Below are positions 7,674 through 16,778 of a DNA stretch of 64,000 nucleotides, in pieces; the first letter of the stretch is position 1; each line of letters begins with the position of its first letter. The notes beneath the pieces were generated by a model. That model saw only the letters and a program-made list of their open reading frames with translations, was not told the origin of the DNA and did no database searches. This stretch comes from SB11 sp965222995 (GTDB lineage Bacteria; Bacteroidota; Bacteroidia; UBA8524): positions 744,001-808,000 of the forward strand of contig OZ244977.1 in assembly GCA_965222995.1 (NCBI GenBank). Reading direction: 5' to 3'. A program made the position numbers and the translations under genes.

Positions 7674-8882
7674 ATGCAAAGAATTATCCCTGAACTTCCT
7701 GCTTCAAAAAGTATAAGCAATAGATTATTGGTGATGAATGCTCTCTCAGGGAACATCATAAAAATTGATAACCTTTCTACTGCTAATGATACTGTATTAT
7801 TAAACCAAATCCTCAAGTCTCACCTCTCACATCCTACCTCTACAATAACAGAAATTAACTGTGAAGATGCAGGCACTGTAATGCGTTTTCTAACGGCGTA
7901 TTTCAGTATCCAAAGCGGACAATGGTTATTAAGAGGTACCGACCGTATGCACAAGCGTCCCATAAAAATACTGGTAAATAAACTAAAAGAGCTGGGCGCG
8001 AATATTAAATATTTAGGAGAAGAAGGCTATCCACCTTTACTAATCAATGGCAAACCACTAAAAGGTGGAGAACTCAGTGTAGATGCCAGCATAAGCAGCC
8101 AGTACATTACTGCCTTAATGCTTATTGCTCCTTATTTAGCTGGAGGGTTACAAATAAGCTTAGAATTGAAGTTAGCTTCATTACCCTATATAAAAATGAC
8201 GGCCGGGTTAATGCAACAATGCGGTGCAGATGTTGTTTTTGAAGGAGCTATAATAACCACAAAGCAGGAGAGGTATATCTCAAAGCAAATTGAAGTGGAA
8301 AGCGATTGGTCGGCAGCTTCATACTGGTATGCTTTTGTAGTTTTAAAAGAAGATGTTATAGTTGAGCTTAAAGGTTTACAAAAAGAAAGTCTACAAGGCG
8401 ATAGTATTGTAGCCGAGTGGATGGAAATCTTGGGAGTGAAAACCCAATATACCGGTGAAGGTATTGTTTTGAGTAAAGCCCATAAACCCTCAGACTACTT
8501 TGAGAAAGATTTCTCTAACTGTCCTGATTTAGCTTTAACTTTTATTGTATTGTGTGCAACTACAAATACTAATGCTAAATTTTTTGGTTTGGAGAGCTTA
8601 GCTATAAAAGAAAGTGATAGGACACAAGTTTTAACAAATGAGCTTAACAAGTTTGGGATAACATTTGCCCAAAAAGAAAACTACTGGGAGCTTCAACCCA
8701 ATACTAATTTGAAAGAAATAACAGCCCCAATCGAGTTGGATACCTACAATGACCATCGCATAGCCATGGTATTAGCAATGTTTAAACTGATTTTACCTGA
8801 TGTAACAATCAACAATCCGGAAGTAGTTAAGAAATCATACCCTAATTTTTGGAGTGATTTTGAAGGAGCTTTTAATATGTAA
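7674..8882 (+). CDS. aroA: 3-phosphoshikimate 1-carboxyvinyltransferase (EPSP synthase)
   Basis: Joins shikimate 3-phosphate and phosphoenolpyruvate, the sixth shikimate step. At 402 residues it is somewhat shorter than the roughly 430 usual in enterics. Motifs in order: LPASKSISNRLL, EDAGTVMRFLTAYF, DRMHKRPIKIL, SSQYITALML, ESDWSAASYWYAF, ESLAIKESDRTQVL and DTYNDHRIAMVLAMF. It starts one base after the TonB receptor stop, with no room for its own promoter. It converges on gldB with 21 bases between stops and no obvious terminator. Confidence 0.95.
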   Translation: MQRIIPELPASKSISNRLLVMNALSGNIIKIDNLSTANDTVLLNQILKSHLSHPTSTITEINCEDAGTVMRFLTAYFSIQSGQWLLRGTDRMHKRPIKILVNKLKELGANIKYLGEEGYPPLLINGKPLKGGELSVDASISSQYITALMLIAPYLAGGLQISLELKLASLPYIKMTAGLMQQCGADVVFEGAIITTKQERYISKQIEVESDWSAASYWYAFVVLKEDVIVELKGLQKESLQGDSIVAEWMEILGVKTQYTGEGIVLSKAHKPSDYFEKDFSNCPDLALTFIVLCATTNTNAKFFGLESLAIKESDRTQVLTNELNKFGITFAQKENYWELQPNTNLKEITAPIELDTYNDHRIAMVLAMFKLILPDVTINNPEVVKKSYPNFWSDFEGAFNM

Positions 8883-8903
8883 TAACAAATAACCAGTAAC
8901 CAA

Positions 8904-9944
8904 CTACGGTTTGTATTTACTTTCCTTCAAAACTTTATCGCTATTTGTTTCTTGCATTAGCTCAGCAAGAGTAATATCAGAATTGTTTTTCATGTATTTA
9001 CGCACAATTTCCCTACCTGTCCATATCGCAAAACGTGGTGCAGAATCAGGGGGAACATTATTTGCATTAGTAAAAGGACCTTCTTCAAAATAACGGCTAA
9101 TTACACTTTGTTCAGTAGTGTATAATACCTTCAATTTAGGGTCAACCATGTGTTGCCACATTTGCCACTCGCTTTTTTCGCACCACTCAACATCTCTTCC
9201 GGTCATACCTAGCTTGATGCTATCAGGTGCATTGGGCAACATTGCGTCAATGTAATAGGCAACTTTCCCTTCATAAATCATTTTATCAATAAACCGCTTA
9301 CCTCTTTCAAATCTATCAAATCTTGAAGTGCCTAAAACTGTCATCACATTTCTGGTAATGTATTCCGGCTTCATTTTCTCAATTAAGTAGTTAGGCATAT
9401 CCAAAATAGAGTTATAAGGGTAGGCATCACCTAAATACATATCTAACCCTACACCTATTTTATCACCAAAATAAATAGTCCCGTAACGTAAAATCCCTGT
9501 GAAATAAAGAATATCAGGTATACTGTCATTAGGAAAATAGTACTTATAATGTTTTAGTGCCTCAATAATCTCCTTATTATGTTTTTGAGTAGATGGAAAA
9601 GCTTGCTCAACTGTTTTGTTTAGTTCTACTGTGGGTTTAAAGGCTAAAAAATCTTTAAGGATTTTAGGTGCTATACTACTGTCATATCCATCTAAATTAA
9701 TTATTTCAGTGTAGTAAACACGCAGAAAATCAGGGTATTTTGCTTTGAGGTTTGCAAATGCATTTTCAATATTTGATGTATCAATAGCAAACAATTCTTT
9801 ATTGAAATTGTAAATATTAATAGAGACATTAATGTCAGAGACATCAATTTTATGCGGATTATCTTTGCAACCATTATTAGTAATCACTATTATGATTAGG
9901 AATAATATTGCTAAAGCATTATATTTTATCAACTTTGTAATCAT
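8904..9944 (-). CDS. gldB: Gliding motility lipoprotein GldB
   Basis: Lipoprotein required in Flavobacterium johnsoniae for gliding; its exact mechanism is not known. The chosen ATG at 9944 gives MITKLIKYNALAILFLI and a lipobox ending in NNGC, 346 residues in all; an upstream in-frame ATG at 9968 would only add MAFIVGCL. The family-like stretches IYNFNKELFAIDT near the N-terminus and GVGLDMYLGDAYPYNSI in the middle support the call. gldC, which follows gldB in F. johnsoniae, is absent here, but nadE is still close by, as seen in relatives. A -7 box lies at 9966-9973. Confidence 0.88.
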   Translation of the reverse strand: MITKLIKYNALAILFLIIIVITNNGCKDNPHKIDVSDINVSINIYNFNKELFAIDTSNIENAFANLKAKYPDFLRVYYTEIINLDGYDSSIAPKILKDFLAFKPTVELNKTVEQAFPSTQKHNKEIIEALKHYKYYFPNDSIPDILYFTGILRYGTIYFGDKIGVGLDMYLGDAYPYNSILDMPNYLIEKMKPEYITRNVMTVLGTSRFDRFERGKRFIDKMIYEGKVAYYIDAMLPNAPDSIKLGMTGRDVEWCEKSEWQMWQHMVDPKLKVLYTTEQSVISRYFEEGPFTNANNVPPDSAPRFAIWTGREIVRKYMKNNSDITLAELMQETNSDKVLKESKYKP

Positions 9945-9965
9945 TAAACACCCTACTATGAACGC

Positions 9966-9973
9966 CAAAAATA
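9966..9973 (-). promoter_or_regulatory. -7 box (TATTTTTG) of gldB
   Basis: Perfect match to TAnnTTTG on the minus strand, 21 bases before the gldB ATG. It overlaps the start region of the divergent barrel gene. No -33 TTG is seen at the expected distance. Confidence 0.4.
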
Positions 9974-10737
9974 TGAAAAAACTTATTCTACTTTTTTGTT
10001 TTGTATTTGCTTATGTATTCTCCTTTTCTCAAGGAGATACTAAAATTGAACCTATTGAAACAGGTTCGGCAAATGCATTTGAGTATAAACCTTACAGAGT
10101 ATCTGTTTCCGTAACACCTTTAATAAGCTGGTTAAGTCCTGATACACGTAATTTATCATCATCAGGTTCGCGTTTAGGAATAGGCGGCGGTTTATTTGCT
10201 GAGAAAAACTTTAATAAAAATATAGCCGTAGGTACGGGGGTTTTTGTTACCCAAATGGGAGGTAAAATAACCTACGATTCTTTAGTGCCGGCAGCTTCAG
10301 GTACTTCTTTCAGCGATGTTGAGTATACATTTAAAACACGTTATATTGATATTCCTTTATTGGTAAAACTTCGTACAGATGAATTTGGTTATAACCGTGT
10401 GTTTTTTGAAACAGGAATAGCGCTAGGCTTGTTATGGAGGGCACGTGCAGATTTGAACAAAGAAATTTTTTCAATTGGGCAAGGAGGAAACTCTGATAGA
10501 AACATAAATGAAAATAAAGGAGATTTTGATGCAGCAAGAAGTGTTGTTGAAGATGACAATATTATCTTTATAAGAACCCCGCTACTGATTGGTGCAGGTT
10601 GGGAGTATGCAGTATCTACCAATACTGTAGTTTTTGCAGGTATAAGATATAGTGCAGGTTTGTTTGATGTAATGCGTGCTTCAGATACTAAAGCTTATAA
10701 CAACTTCATTGGATTAAACTTAGGAGTGATGTTTTAA
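9973..10737 (+). CDS. Outer-membrane beta-barrel protein
   Basis: 254 residues from MKKLILLFCF; a start five codons upstream at 9958 (MNAKN) is also possible. The signal peptide ends near SFSQ. The rest is rich in alternating hydrophobic and polar residues with glycines, as in small eight-stranded porin-like or PorT-like barrels: RVSVSVTPLISWLSP, RLGIGGGLFAEKNF, YIDIPLLVKLRTDEFG, and a C-terminal NFIGLNLGVMF ending in an aromatic residue. The reading frame is open further upstream (from 9832), but that part overlaps gldB and is not real. No function can be given. A strong hairpin follows at 10761. Confidence 0.75.
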   Translation: MKKLILLFCFVFAYVFSFSQGDTKIEPIETGSANAFEYKPYRVSVSVTPLISWLSPDTRNLSSSGSRLGIGGGLFAEKNFNKNIAVGTGVFVTQMGGKITYDSLVPAASGTSFSDVEYTFKTRYIDIPLLVKLRTDEFGYNRVFFETGIALGLLWRARADLNKEIFSIGQGGNSDRNINENKGDFDAARSVVEDDNIIFIRTPLLIGAGWEYAVSTNTVVFAGIRYSAGLFDVMRASDTKAYNNFIGLNLGVMF

Positions 10738-10760
10738 GCCGCTGATTATACTTATTTTTG

Positions 10761-10795
10761 AAATCCCATAAGGTGTTTTATTCCTTATGGGATTT
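10761..10795. terminator. Hairpin terminator after the barrel gene
   Basis: Perfect 13-bp stem (AAATCCCATAAGG with its complement at 10783-10795) around a nine-base loop, followed by TATTTTGT on the plus strand. It lies between the barrel gene and nadE and inside a spurious upstream extension of the nadE frame, which argues for the later nadE start. Confidence 0.8.
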
Positions 10796-10813
10796 TATTT
10801 TGTAAAGCAAATA

Positions 10814-12457
10814 ATGAAGATAGCCCTTGCACAGCTAAACTACCATGTAGGTAATTTTGAAAGTAATACCCAAAAAATTATAGATAGAATTTCTGAAGCA
10901 AAACAACGTGGTGCTAACCTTATTGTATTTTCAGAATTGTGTTTAACGGGCTACCCACCTAAAGATTTTTTAGAGTTTAGTGATTTTATCAGTTTAACTG
11001 ATGAACATATTAAAACAATAGCCGAACAATGTGAGGGGATAACAGCAATTGTGGGGGCACCTAGTCATAATGAAGGAGAAATGGGTAAACGCTTGTTTAA
11101 TACCGCTTATGTTTTAGCAAATGGTGGCGTACAACAAGCTATACATAAAACATTATTACCTACCTATGATGTTTTTGATGAATACCGCTATTTTGAACCC
11201 AACACTATTTTTGAAACTATAAATGTTGGTGGCGTTGATATAGCTCTTACTATATGTGAAGACCTTTGGAATATTGGCGAGGATATTTTGTATACAACTT
11301 CTCCAATGGATTTGCTAATGGAGGAAAAACCTTCTTTAATGATAAATATTGCAGCATCACCTTTTGGGCAGTTTCATATAGAAAATAGGAAGAAAGTGTT
11401 GCTTCAAAATGTAGAGAAATACCAACTCCCCTTGTTGTATGTAAACCATGTAGGGGCACAAACCGAGTTGATTTTTGACGGAGGTTCAATGGCTATAAAC
11501 CCCAATGGAGAAGTGGTAGACGAACTGGCTTATTTTGATGAAGAATTTAAGTTGTATGATTTTAATGAAGGTAAATTAATACAAATAGGGACAGACCATA
11601 CTTTTTTGCCTGATGAGCGGATTGAGTTGATACACGATGCACTAATTACAGGTATTAGAGATTATTTTCAAAAATCAGGGTTTAAAACAGCAGTTTTAGG
11701 CAGTAGTGGGGGAATAGACTCAGCTGTAGTGCAAGCACTGGCAGCTAGGGCATTGGGTGCAGAAAACGTGAGAGCTGTTTTAATGCCATCAGAATATAGC
11801 AGCGACCACAGTATTAATGATGCCAAGTTGTTAAGTGAAAATTTGGGTACTCCCTATGATATAATACCTATAGAAAAGCCATACAATGCTTTTACTGAAA
11901 CACTAAAAGAAACTTTTGAAGGAAAACCCTTTGACGTTACCGAAGAGAATATCCAGAGTAGAAGCAGGGGTATTATTTTAATGGCAATAAGCAACAAGTT
12001 TGGTAACATATTGCTAAATACAAGCAATAAGAGCGAACTAGCTGTAGGTTATGGTACGCTTTATGGCGATATGGCGGGCGGTTTAGGTGTAATAGGTGAT
12101 GTATATAAAGTACAGGTATACGACTTGGCAAGATTTATAAATAAAAATGGAGAAGTAATTCCACAAAATATAATTGATAAGGCTCCCAGTGCTGAGCTTC
12201 GTCCCGACCAAAAAGACAGTGATAGCCTGCCCGATTATGATATTTTAGACAAAATACTCTACCATTATATTGAAGAAAGCCAAGGACCTGATGAAATTAT
12301 AGCCAAAGGCTATGATAGGGCTTTAGTACTTCGTATTCTACGTATGGTAAACACCAATGAATACAAAAGGCATCAAACACCCCCTATTTTGCGCGTAACC
12401 AATAAAGCATTTGGTAGCGGCAGGAGAATGCCGATTGTAGGAAAGTATTTAAGCTAA
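10814..12457 (+). CDS. nadE: Glutamine-dependent NAD+ synthetase
   Basis: Last step of NAD synthesis: amidation of nicotinic acid adenine dinucleotide, with ammonia from glutamine. The start MKIALAQLNY (547 residues) is chosen because the longer frame from 10787 begins within a terminator hairpin. The N-terminal nitrilase-type glutaminase domain has the triad Glu41 (FSELCLTGYPP), Lys112 (HKTLLPTYD) and Cys148 (LTICEDLWN). The C-terminal synthetase has the pyrophosphate loop GSSGGIDS at 296-303. Length and both domains are standard. nadE close to gldB is a known neighbourhood in gliding Bacteroidota. Confidence 0.96.
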   Translation: MKIALAQLNYHVGNFESNTQKIIDRISEAKQRGANLIVFSELCLTGYPPKDFLEFSDFISLTDEHIKTIAEQCEGITAIVGAPSHNEGEMGKRLFNTAYVLANGGVQQAIHKTLLPTYDVFDEYRYFEPNTIFETINVGGVDIALTICEDLWNIGEDILYTTSPMDLLMEEKPSLMINIAASPFGQFHIENRKKVLLQNVEKYQLPLLYVNHVGAQTELIFDGGSMAINPNGEVVDELAYFDEEFKLYDFNEGKLIQIGTDHTFLPDERIELIHDALITGIRDYFQKSGFKTAVLGSSGGIDSAVVQALAARALGAENVRAVLMPSEYSSDHSINDAKLLSENLGTPYDIIPIEKPYNAFTETLKETFEGKPFDVTEENIQSRSRGIILMAISNKFGNILLNTSNKSELAVGYGTLYGDMAGGLGVIGDVYKVQVYDLARFINKNGEVIPQNIIDKAPSAELRPDQKDSDSLPDYDILDKILYHYIEESQGPDEIIAKGYDRALVLRILRMVNTNEYKRHQTPPILRVTNKAFGSGRRMPIVGKYLS

Positions 12458-12485
12458 AGCATTTATCTTCGCCCACTCTTTAAAA

Positions 12486-13328
12486 ATGCTAGCCCGTAAA
12501 ATATACTATGCACTCAATCCCAAACAACGCTTTTGGGCTAGGCGACTTGTGTACTTGCCTGTAGATTTGTATGAGAAAATTACAGGCAAACGCGATGCTA
12601 TTACTCCCCCAAAAGGCATGATTTTCATAGGCCCTGGAGATTTTAAGAAAATAGGGACGGAGCTAGTTAAAAACTTTAAAGAACTGAGTGGATTACAGCC
12701 CCACCATAGAGTTTTAGATGTTGGTAGCGGGATAGGTAGAATTGCTATACCGCTAACTAAGTATTTAAATGAAAAGGGAAGTTATGAAGGGTTTGATATA
12801 GTGAAAATGGGTGTAGATTGGTGCCAAAAGAAAATTACACCAAAATATCCCAACTTTAGGTTTCAGCATATTCCCTTACGGAATGATTTATACAACCTTG
12901 ATGCTGAAAGTAATGCAGATAGCATAAAGTTTCCTTATAGTGAGAATGAGTTTGATTTTATAGTGCTAACATCCGTATTCACCCACATGCAACAAAAAGA
13001 GGTCGAAAACTACCTAAAAGAGATTAGCCGAGTGCTGAAACCCAACGGCACTTGTTTTGCTACTTTTTTTGTGATTGATGAAGCCTCTGAAAAGTACTTG
13101 CAAGAAACTGACGAACCTTTTTTTACGCATAAATACCACACGTATTACTTACATGATGATAAAGTAAAAGATGCCAATATTGCCTACAAGATTGATTTTA
13201 TTGAAACTACTTTAGCAAAAAATAATCTTAAACTTTCAAACCACTTTGATGGTTGGTGGGCAAAGGATAGCAAAGAAGGGTATTATAATTTTCAGGATAT
13301 TTGTATTATAAAAAAGCTAAACGATTAA
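12486..13328 (+). CDS. Class I SAM-dependent methyltransferase
   Basis: 280 residues. The SAM-binding motif VLDVGSGIGRIAIPL is at about residues 76-90, with FDFIVLTSVFTHM and LKEISRVLKPNGTCFATFF further on, the usual type 11 fold. The N-terminal 60 residues are basic and lack a signal peptide, so it is probably cytoplasmic. The substrate cannot be told. It lies 28 bases after nadE and may be read with it, though a TATCTTCG sequence at 12464 could be a separate -7 box. Its stop shares four bases with the SirB1-like gene on the other strand. Confidence 0.85.
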   Translation: MLARKIYYALNPKQRFWARRLVYLPVDLYEKITGKRDAITPPKGMIFIGPGDFKKIGTELVKNFKELSGLQPHHRVLDVGSGIGRIAIPLTKYLNEKGSYEGFDIVKMGVDWCQKKITPKYPNFRFQHIPLRNDLYNLDAESNADSIKFPYSENEFDFIVLTSVFTHMQQKEVENYLKEISRVLKPNGTCFATFFVIDEASEKYLQETDEPFFTHKYHTYYLHDDKVKDANIAYKIDFIETTLAKNNLKLSNHFDGWWAKDSKEGYYNFQDICIIKKLND

Positions 13329-14278
13329 AAATCGCTATCGTCAGTATCTGCCTGATTGGAGGCGTCATCTAGTTCTATTTTTCCACCTAAAATTTCCATC
13401 AACTCTGCTAATTGATGAATTTTATCAAGCTGCTCTGTTTGCTTGTATGCGGTAACCAAGTTTCGAATCATGCGCTTAATTATTTCTACATTAGAGCAAG
13501 GGAGGAAATAACTATCCAAGGGCTCTAAACGCAATTGGCGTAAAAACTCATCAACATTATATTTACTAAATACAAGTCCTTTGTTAAAAGGGTTAATGTA
13601 AAACATCACATCACTAAACAATTCAGGGGTTAGGTGCGGGGCATCTTCATCAAACTCTAAAGGATACTCCGGATAATTATCCATATACGCCAGCACAAAA
13701 TGCTGCGGAAGGTTTACCCCGAAAATGGGAATATTAAGCCGCTGCGCTATAATAGAATATATTATTGCTAGTGATATAGGGTTTCCCTGTTTACGTTCAA
13801 GAACGGTATTAATAAATGAGTTCTGTGGTGAGTGATAAGTGGCTGTATCACCCTTAAAACCATTTATATCATAAAATATATGATTTAAGATACGTACTTT
13901 TTCAAGGGCAGTTAAGTCATACTTTAACTCTAGCCAGGCATCCAGCTTTATTTTATTGAGTTTATTATCTAACTCTTGACGGCTGAAATTGGGATATTGA
14001 AAACTGGTGATAAGATACGCCCCTTCAAACAAATCTTTTAACGGACTTTTGTACCATTCGGCCAGCTTTTCTTTTAAATCGGTAAACTGAAGTTTGTTTA
14101 TCAGTTGTTCTATTTTAGCTTGACTTTCGCCTGTTACATCAGTATTCCAATATTTTTCAAGAAGTTCTACGGCTTCACTCCCTAGCGAAAGCAAATGCTC
14201 TTCTATAGATTGCACCACCTCTTCATCAGGGTCATCTAATAGTTTAAGCATTGCAGCCAGCTCGTTTTCCGTAATCAT
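13325..14278 (-). CDS. SirB1/transglutaminase-like family protein
   Basis: 317 residues from MITENELAAMLKLLDD; an ATG three codons upstream is possible. The first 90 residues are helical and repeat-like, and the rest matches the SirB1 (UPF0162) transglutaminase-like fold: ERKQGNPISLAIIYSIIAQR, then GVNLPQHFVLAY with the conserved histidine. As in the rest of this family the position of a catalytic cysteine is not obvious, so enzymatic activity is doubtful. The tail is acidic (DDASNQADTDDSDF). The gene follows topA after 17 bases and is probably in its operon. Confidence 0.82.
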   Translation of the reverse strand: MITENELAAMLKLLDDPDEEVVQSIEEHLLSLGSEAVELLEKYWNTDVTGESQAKIEQLINKLQFTDLKEKLAEWYKSPLKDLFEGAYLITSFQYPNFSRQELDNKLNKIKLDAWLELKYDLTALEKVRILNHIFYDINGFKGDTATYHSPQNSFINTVLERKQGNPISLAIIYSIIAQRLNIPIFGVNLPQHFVLAYMDNYPEYPLEFDEDAPHLTPELFSDVMFYINPFNKGLVFSKYNVDEFLRQLRLEPLDSYFLPCSNVEIIKRMIRNLVTAYKQTEQLDKIHQLAELMEILGGKIELDDASNQADTDDSDF

Positions 14279-14295
14279 TAAGCACAAATAAAGCC

Positions 14296-16686
14296 TTATT
14301 TCGCTTTTTTCTTAGTAGTAGTTGCTGCTTTTTTTCCACTTTTTTTGGCAGCGGGTTTGGCAGTGGCTTTTTTGTTTGCTGCCGCTTTTACTGGTGTCTT
14401 AGGTGCTGCATCAATTATTGCTAAGGCATCTTCTAAAGAAATATCTTGTGGATTCTTTTGTTTATCCTTAGGTATTTTAAAGTTTTCCTTTCCTTTAGCA
14501 AGGTATGGCCCCCAACGCCCTTTAAGGATTTGTATTTCGTGCTCAGGAAAGTTTTTAATTAATTTTTCAGCATCGGCTTTGCGTTTTGCTTCAATTAATT
14601 CTATACACCTTTCAGCAGTTATGGTATAAGGGTCTTCTGTTTTAGGGATTGAAATAAACTTACTATTGTGCAATATGTAGGGTCCGAAACGACCTATTTG
14701 CACCTTCATTTCCTTTCCTTCATACTCACCGGTAACCCTAGGCAGCTTAAATAGTTCTATAGCTTCTTCAAAAGTTATAGTTTCAAGCATTTGTCCTTTG
14801 CGGAGGTTGGCATATTGGGGTTTTTCATCATCGTCTTCACCACCACCAATTTGTGCTACAGGTCCGAAACGGCTCATACGTACAATAAGTGGTTTGCCTG
14901 TTTTAGGGTCGGTACCTAAATGGCGTTCTCCGGTTACACGGTCGCTTTCAGTAGTAGTATGTTCAACGGTTCTATGAAAAGGCTTGTAAAAGCTGTCTAG
15001 CATTTTAGTCCACTCTTTCATACCCTGGGCAATCTTATCAAACTCTTCTTCAACAGTAGCCGTGAACTTATAATCCATTATTTCGTCAAAGTGCTCAATA
15101 AGAAAATCATTTACCAAAATGCCTATATCATTCGGAAATAATTTTTTACGTTCAGCTCCCGTAATTTCAGTTTTAGTTTCTTCTCTAATACTTCCATTAG
15201 TAAGTGAAAGCACTTCAAACTTACGCTCTACACCGTCTCTGTCTTCTTTAATTATATAACCGCGTTTTTGTACGGTAGAAATAGTTGGCGCATAGGTAGA
15301 AGGTCTTCCAATCCCTAACTCTTCTAATTTTTTCACCAAACTTGCTTCGGTAAATCGTGCAGGTGGGCGAGTAAATCTTTGTGTTGCGGTTAGTTCTTGT
15401 AAATTGAGTATATCACCATTTTTAAGAGCAGGCAGTGTTCCTGCTGCTTCATCTTCGTCCTCATCGTCAGTTCCTTCAAGGTAAACTTTTAAGAACCCTT
15501 CAAATTTTAATACTTCACCCTGTGCTACCAATGTTTCATTGGTTGTTGATATACCAATGTTAACAGTAGTTTTCTCAAACCGGGCATCACTCATTTGTGA
15601 GGCTATAGCGCGTTTCCATATTAACTCATACAGCTTTTTATCTGTATTATCTCCATCTATAGTGTGGCGATTGAAGTATGTTGGGCGTATGGCTTCGTGT
15701 GCTTCTTGAGCACCACTGTTTTTAGTTTTGTATTTACGTGTATGTAAAAAATTGTCTCCGTAGGCAGAAAGTATTTCTTTTTTAGAACCTTCAAGTGCAG
15801 TATCAGATAGGTTTACTGAATCAGTACGCATGTAAGTGATTAATCCCGATTCGTACAGTTTTTGCGCTACCCGCATGGTTTGGGAAACACTAAAACCTAG
15901 TTTTCTACTTGCTTCTTGCTGTAATGTACTCGTGGTAAAAGGGGCAGCCGGGCTACGTTTAGTAGGTCGGGTTTCAATACTATTTATATTAAAAGTAGCT
16001 CCTTTACATTTTTCTAAAAAGCTTTGCGCTTCTTCTTTGGTTTTAAAACGTTCAGGCAGTTCAGCTTTAAAAACTTTTTTATCGTTACCGTTAGTAAATT
16101 CTGCTACCACACGGTAACTGTATTGTGGCTTAAAGTCCAGTATTTCACGTTCACGTTCAACAATCAGTCTAACTGCTACAGACTGAACTCTTCCTGCTGA
16201 TAGTGACGGGCGTACTTTTTTCCATAAAATAGGTGAAAGTTCAAAACCCACAATACGGTCTAGTATTCTTCTTGCCTGCTGGGCATCAACAAGGTCTTTA
16301 TTAATATCTCTGGGATTTTCTATTGCTTTTTGTATAGCCGGCTTGGTAATTTCATGGAAAACAATCCGTTTGGTTTTTGATTTATCCAGTTTCAGTACTT
16401 CTGATAAATGCCATGATATTGCTTCTCCCTCACGGTCTTCATCGGATGCAAGCCATACAGTATCTGCTTCTTTAGCCAATTTTTTTAATTCGCTTACTAC
16501 TTGTTTTTTATCGCTGGAGACTTCATATAGAGGAGCAAAGTTTTTTTCAATCATTACTCCATTATGTTCTTTCGATAAATCACGGATATGTCCAAAGCAA
16601 GATTTTACTGTATAATCTTTACCTAAGAAACCTTCTATGGTTTTAGCTTTTGCCGGAGACTCTACTATAACTAAGTTTTTTGCCAT
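14296..16686 (-). CDS. topA: DNA topoisomerase I (type IA)
   Basis: Relaxes negative supercoils. 796 residues. The N-terminal TOPRIM domain has LVIVESPAKAKTIEGFLG and the acidic motif SDEDREGEAI. The active-site tyrosine is Tyr285 in GLITYMRTDSVNLS. The C-terminal third contains topoisomerase C-terminal repeats (KTGKPLIVRMSRFGP, GRFGPYILHNSKF, GRWGPYLAKG) and no cysteine zinc fingers, followed by a lysine- and alanine-rich tail of about 35 residues. That architecture is usual in Bacteroidota. A long hairpin lies between the upstream protease gene and this start. Confidence 0.97.
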   Translation of the reverse strand: MAKNLVIVESPAKAKTIEGFLGKDYTVKSCFGHIRDLSKEHNGVMIEKNFAPLYEVSSDKKQVVSELKKLAKEADTVWLASDEDREGEAISWHLSEVLKLDKSKTKRIVFHEITKPAIQKAIENPRDINKDLVDAQQARRILDRIVGFELSPILWKKVRPSLSAGRVQSVAVRLIVEREREILDFKPQYSYRVVAEFTNGNDKKVFKAELPERFKTKEEAQSFLEKCKGATFNINSIETRPTKRSPAAPFTTSTLQQEASRKLGFSVSQTMRVAQKLYESGLITYMRTDSVNLSDTALEGSKKEILSAYGDNFLHTRKYKTKNSGAQEAHEAIRPTYFNRHTIDGDNTDKKLYELIWKRAIASQMSDARFEKTTVNIGISTTNETLVAQGEVLKFEGFLKVYLEGTDDEDEDEAAGTLPALKNGDILNLQELTATQRFTRPPARFTEASLVKKLEELGIGRPSTYAPTISTVQKRGYIIKEDRDGVERKFEVLSLTNGSIREETKTEITGAERKKLFPNDIGILVNDFLIEHFDEIMDYKFTATVEEEFDKIAQGMKEWTKMLDSFYKPFHRTVEHTTTESDRVTGERHLGTDPKTGKPLIVRMSRFGPVAQIGGGEDDDEKPQYANLRKGQMLETITFEEAIELFKLPRVTGEYEGKEMKVQIGRFGPYILHNSKFISIPKTEDPYTITAERCIELIEAKRKADAEKLIKNFPEHEIQILKGRWGPYLAKGKENFKIPKDKQKNPQDISLEDALAIIDAAPKTPVKAAANKKATAKPAAKKSGKKAATTTKKKAK

Positions 16687-16701
16687 ATATGTATAAACAA
16701 A

Positions 16702-16734
16702 TTTGGCGGCTTGTAGTTGCTACCAGCCGCCAAA
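16702..16734. terminator. Hairpin between the M43 protease gene and topA
   Basis: A 10-bp G+C-rich stem (TTTGGCGGCT and complement) encloses, after one mismatch, a second stem GTAG/CTAC with a three-base loop. On the minus strand it is followed by TTTGTTTATAC. It probably ends the protease transcript; it lies only 15 bases upstream of topA and could also sit in the topA leader. Confidence 0.6.
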
Positions 16735-16778
16735 GAAAGAATTTAAAATTGAAAATACAACTATACTTTATGGCATGG

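Noticed and set aside
10787..10813. Longer start for nadE
   Set aside because: The added nine codons lie in a terminator hairpin, and the family begins at MKIALAQ.
13325..14278. Active transglutaminase/protease
   Set aside because: The SirB1-like family lacks an evident catalytic cysteine, so I name only the family.
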